Positions 21,027 to 22,282 of a stretch of 22,282 bases of DNA are shown one piece after another. Under the pieces are notes generated by a model that saw only the letters and a program-made list of their open reading frames with translations, was not told the DNA's origin and ran no database searches. Numbering within the stretch: the first letter of the stretch is position 1; each line of letters starts with the position of its first letter. The DNA is taken from NCBI GenBank assembly GCA_028868335.1, contig JAGWUU010000011.1, positions 1 to 22,282 on the forward strand, given 5' to 3'. The position numbers and the translations under genes are program-made. Source of the stretch: Sphingomonadales bacterium (lineage in GTDB: Bacteria; Pseudomonadota; Alphaproteobacteria; Sphingomonadales; Sphingomonadaceae).

Positions 21027-22282
21027 ATGAGCGAATCGACCGGCAACCGCCGGGGCGTTTACTGGGCCTGCGTGCTGGCGCTGTTTACCGCCGCACTGGC
21101 CAATTCGCTCCGCGCCGGAGCGGCGGGAGCGATCCAGGCCGCGCTGCTCGATCCGATCGACCCGCAGCATTCGGGAGAGATGATCGGCACGGTACTCGGC
21201 TCCACGTTTCTCGGCTTTGCGCTCAGCCTGCTGGTCTTGAGTCCGCTGCTCGACCGGATCGGGGCCAAGCGGGTAGTGCTGTTCGCTGCATTCTGTTTCG
21301 TTGCCGGGCCTGCTCTGGTGCTGCTCGCGGCTGGTGCGGGCGGTTCGGTCTATGTCCTGCTCAACGCGGCGATGGTGATCTGGGGGTTTGGCTGGGGCGC
21401 GACGGAAGCTTCGATCAACCCTGTTACCGCAACGCTCTACGCCGATGACAAGACCGGCAAGCTCAACTCGCTCCATGCCTGGTGGCCGTTCGGGATCATC
21501 GTCGGTGGGCTGCTGAGCGTACTGTTCTTCAAGTCGCTCGGCATGGACTGGCGGATCGCGGTGATCGTGCCGATGTTGCCGGGGGCGGCATTGGGCCTGC
21601 TCGCCATGCAGCTCGACTTTCCGCAAACCGAAGCGGCGGCGCAAGGCGTGCCGTTCGGCGAGATGATGGCCGAACCTTTCAGGCGCCCGACCTTCTGGAT
21701 ATTTTTCGCGATCATGTTCCTCACGGCCTCGAGCGAGCTGGCGCCGGGGGCTTGGGTCGATGTCACCCTGTCCGAAACCGTGGGCATGCCGGGGATCCTG
21801 GTGCTGGTCTATGTCTCGGCGATCATGTTCGTGATGCGCCACTTCGCCGGGCCGCTGGCGCACCGCTTTTCGGACATGGGCCTCTTGCTGATCTGCACCG
21901 TCCCCGCCGCGCTGGGGCTCTATCTGCTCAGCACAGCCAATTCCCCGTTCACCGCGCTGGTCGCCGCGACGCTGTGGGCCATCGGCGTGTGCTTCATGTG
22001 GCCGACGATGCTCGCCGCCGTATCGCGACGGTTTCCGCGCAGTGGGCCGTGGGGGATCGGGCTCTGCGGCTTCGCCGGGGCGCTGGCGATCTATTTCGTC
22101 CTGCCCAAGCTGGGCGAGATCTATGACCGGGCCAAGCTGACCAAGGCCGGGGGCGAAGCCGCCTTCGCTGCGCTTGAGAAGGGCTCGCCTGAAATGCACA
22201 GTGTGCTGGCCTATGCCGCCGAAACCTCGTTCCAGACCATCGCGGTGATCCCGGTGGTGCTGTTCTTCGTGTTCGGCGCGGT
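21027..22282 (+). CDS. MFS transporter (partial, runs off the window end)
   Basis: An open frame of 418 codons from ATG 21027 to the window edge. GGGAGAG lies about 7 nt upstream of the ATG. It shows repeated membrane segments, with the MFS loop as LSPLLDRIGAKRVVLFAAF near residue 75, a long TM4 region VIWGFGWGATEASINPVTATLY, and HAWWPFGIIVGGLLSVLFF. The sequence GATEASINPVTATLY...LNSLHAWWPFG resembles the FucP/glucose-galactose-type branch of the MFS. It is an inner-membrane importer, probably of a sugar, given its place after xylA. The C-terminus is missing. Confidence 0.9.
   Translation, partial: MSESTGNRRGVYWACVLALFTAALANSLRAGAAGAIQAALLDPIDPQHSGEMIGTVLGSTFLGFALSLLVLSPLLDRIGAKRVVLFAAFCFVAGPALVLLAAGAGGSVYVLLNAAMVIWGFGWGATEASINPVTATLYADDKTGKLNSLHAWWPFGIIVGGLLSVLFFKSLGMDWRIAVIVPMLPGAALGLLAMQLDFPQTEAAAQGVPFGEMMAEPFRRPTFWIFFAIMFLTASSELAPGAWVDVTLSETVGMPGILVLVYVSAIMFVMRHFAGPLAHRFSDMGLLLICTVPAALGLYLLSTANSPFTALVAATLWAIGVCFMWPTMLAAVSRRFPRSGPWGIGLCGFAGALAIYFVLPKLGEIYDRAKLTKAGGEAAFAALEKGSPEMHSVLAYAAETSFQTIAVIPVVLFFVFGA

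Noticed and set aside
21003..22199. Minus-strand open frame of 398 codons
   Set aside because: Complement of the partial MFS gene, which has a ribosome site and membrane segments; the minus reading has none.
1..22282. Mobile element, CRISPR array or tRNA genes
   Set aside because: No transposase or integrase motifs, no regularly spaced direct repeats and no tRNA cloverleaf were seen. The short palindromes are REP-like elements.

Overview
The window looks like a catabolic gene cluster from a high-GC Alphaproteobacterium, most likely a member of the Sphingomonadales (Novosphingobium/Sphingomonas-like). This is inferred from base composition, codon use, two kinds of short inverted repeat typical of that group (one starting CCCGTTCG, one reading GTCATCCCGGG...CCCGGGATGAC), and the gene families present. 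It holds 22 protein genes (two cut by the window ends) packed tightly on both strands. I see no RNA genes, insertion sequences or CRISPR array.

Layout: (1) 1-1128, plus: the tail of a membrane transporter, then a secreted ThuA-domain protein. (2) 4689-1125, minus: an operon of DoxX-like membrane protein, secreted SnoaL/NTF2-like protein, secreted type-B carboxylesterase and hydroxypyruvate isomerase-family protein. (3) 4929-6389, plus: a TIM-barrel protein followed by a small beta-sandwich protein, which together resemble the alpha and beta subunits of C-glycoside deglycosidase (CGD). (4) 7459-6458, minus: a Rieske oxygenase of the vanillate O-demethylase type. (5) 10858-7709, minus: a Gfo/Idh/MocA oxidoreductase and two TIM-barrel isomerase-fold proteins, the last with a Tat signal. 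(6) 10961-14922, plus: an MFS transporter, a TetR regulator, a GPH-type sugar transporter and a SnoaL-like lipoprotein. (7) 16321-14927, minus: a second CGD-like pair in beta-alpha order. (8) 16445-20933, plus: a GMC FAD oxidoreductase, xylulokinase and xylose isomerase. (9) From 21027, plus: another MFS transporter, cut by the window end.

Working model (inference): plant aromatic glycosides, probably including C-glycosides, are imported by the transporters. The sugar is oxidised at C3 by the GMC enzyme (CarA type) and/or the Gfo/Idh enzyme (DgpA type), and the sugar-aglycone bond is then cleaved by two different CGD-like heteromers. Further TIM-barrel enzymes, ThuA and XylA/XylB would process the released sugar, while the Rieske oxygenase and esterase would trim methoxyl and acyl groups from the aglycone or conjugate. 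Having two CGD-like pairs and both known classes of C3 oxidase in one place is the main point of interest.

A second signal ties the cluster together. A 20-bp inverted repeat, ATTAGAA-N6-TTCTAAT, recurs in six intergenic regions (seven copies, one perfect). It usually sits on or just downstream of a TTGAC-type -35 element and is absent from the flanking transcription units. This looks like a pathway-specific operator, and the TetR protein encoded inside the cluster is the obvious candidate to bind it.
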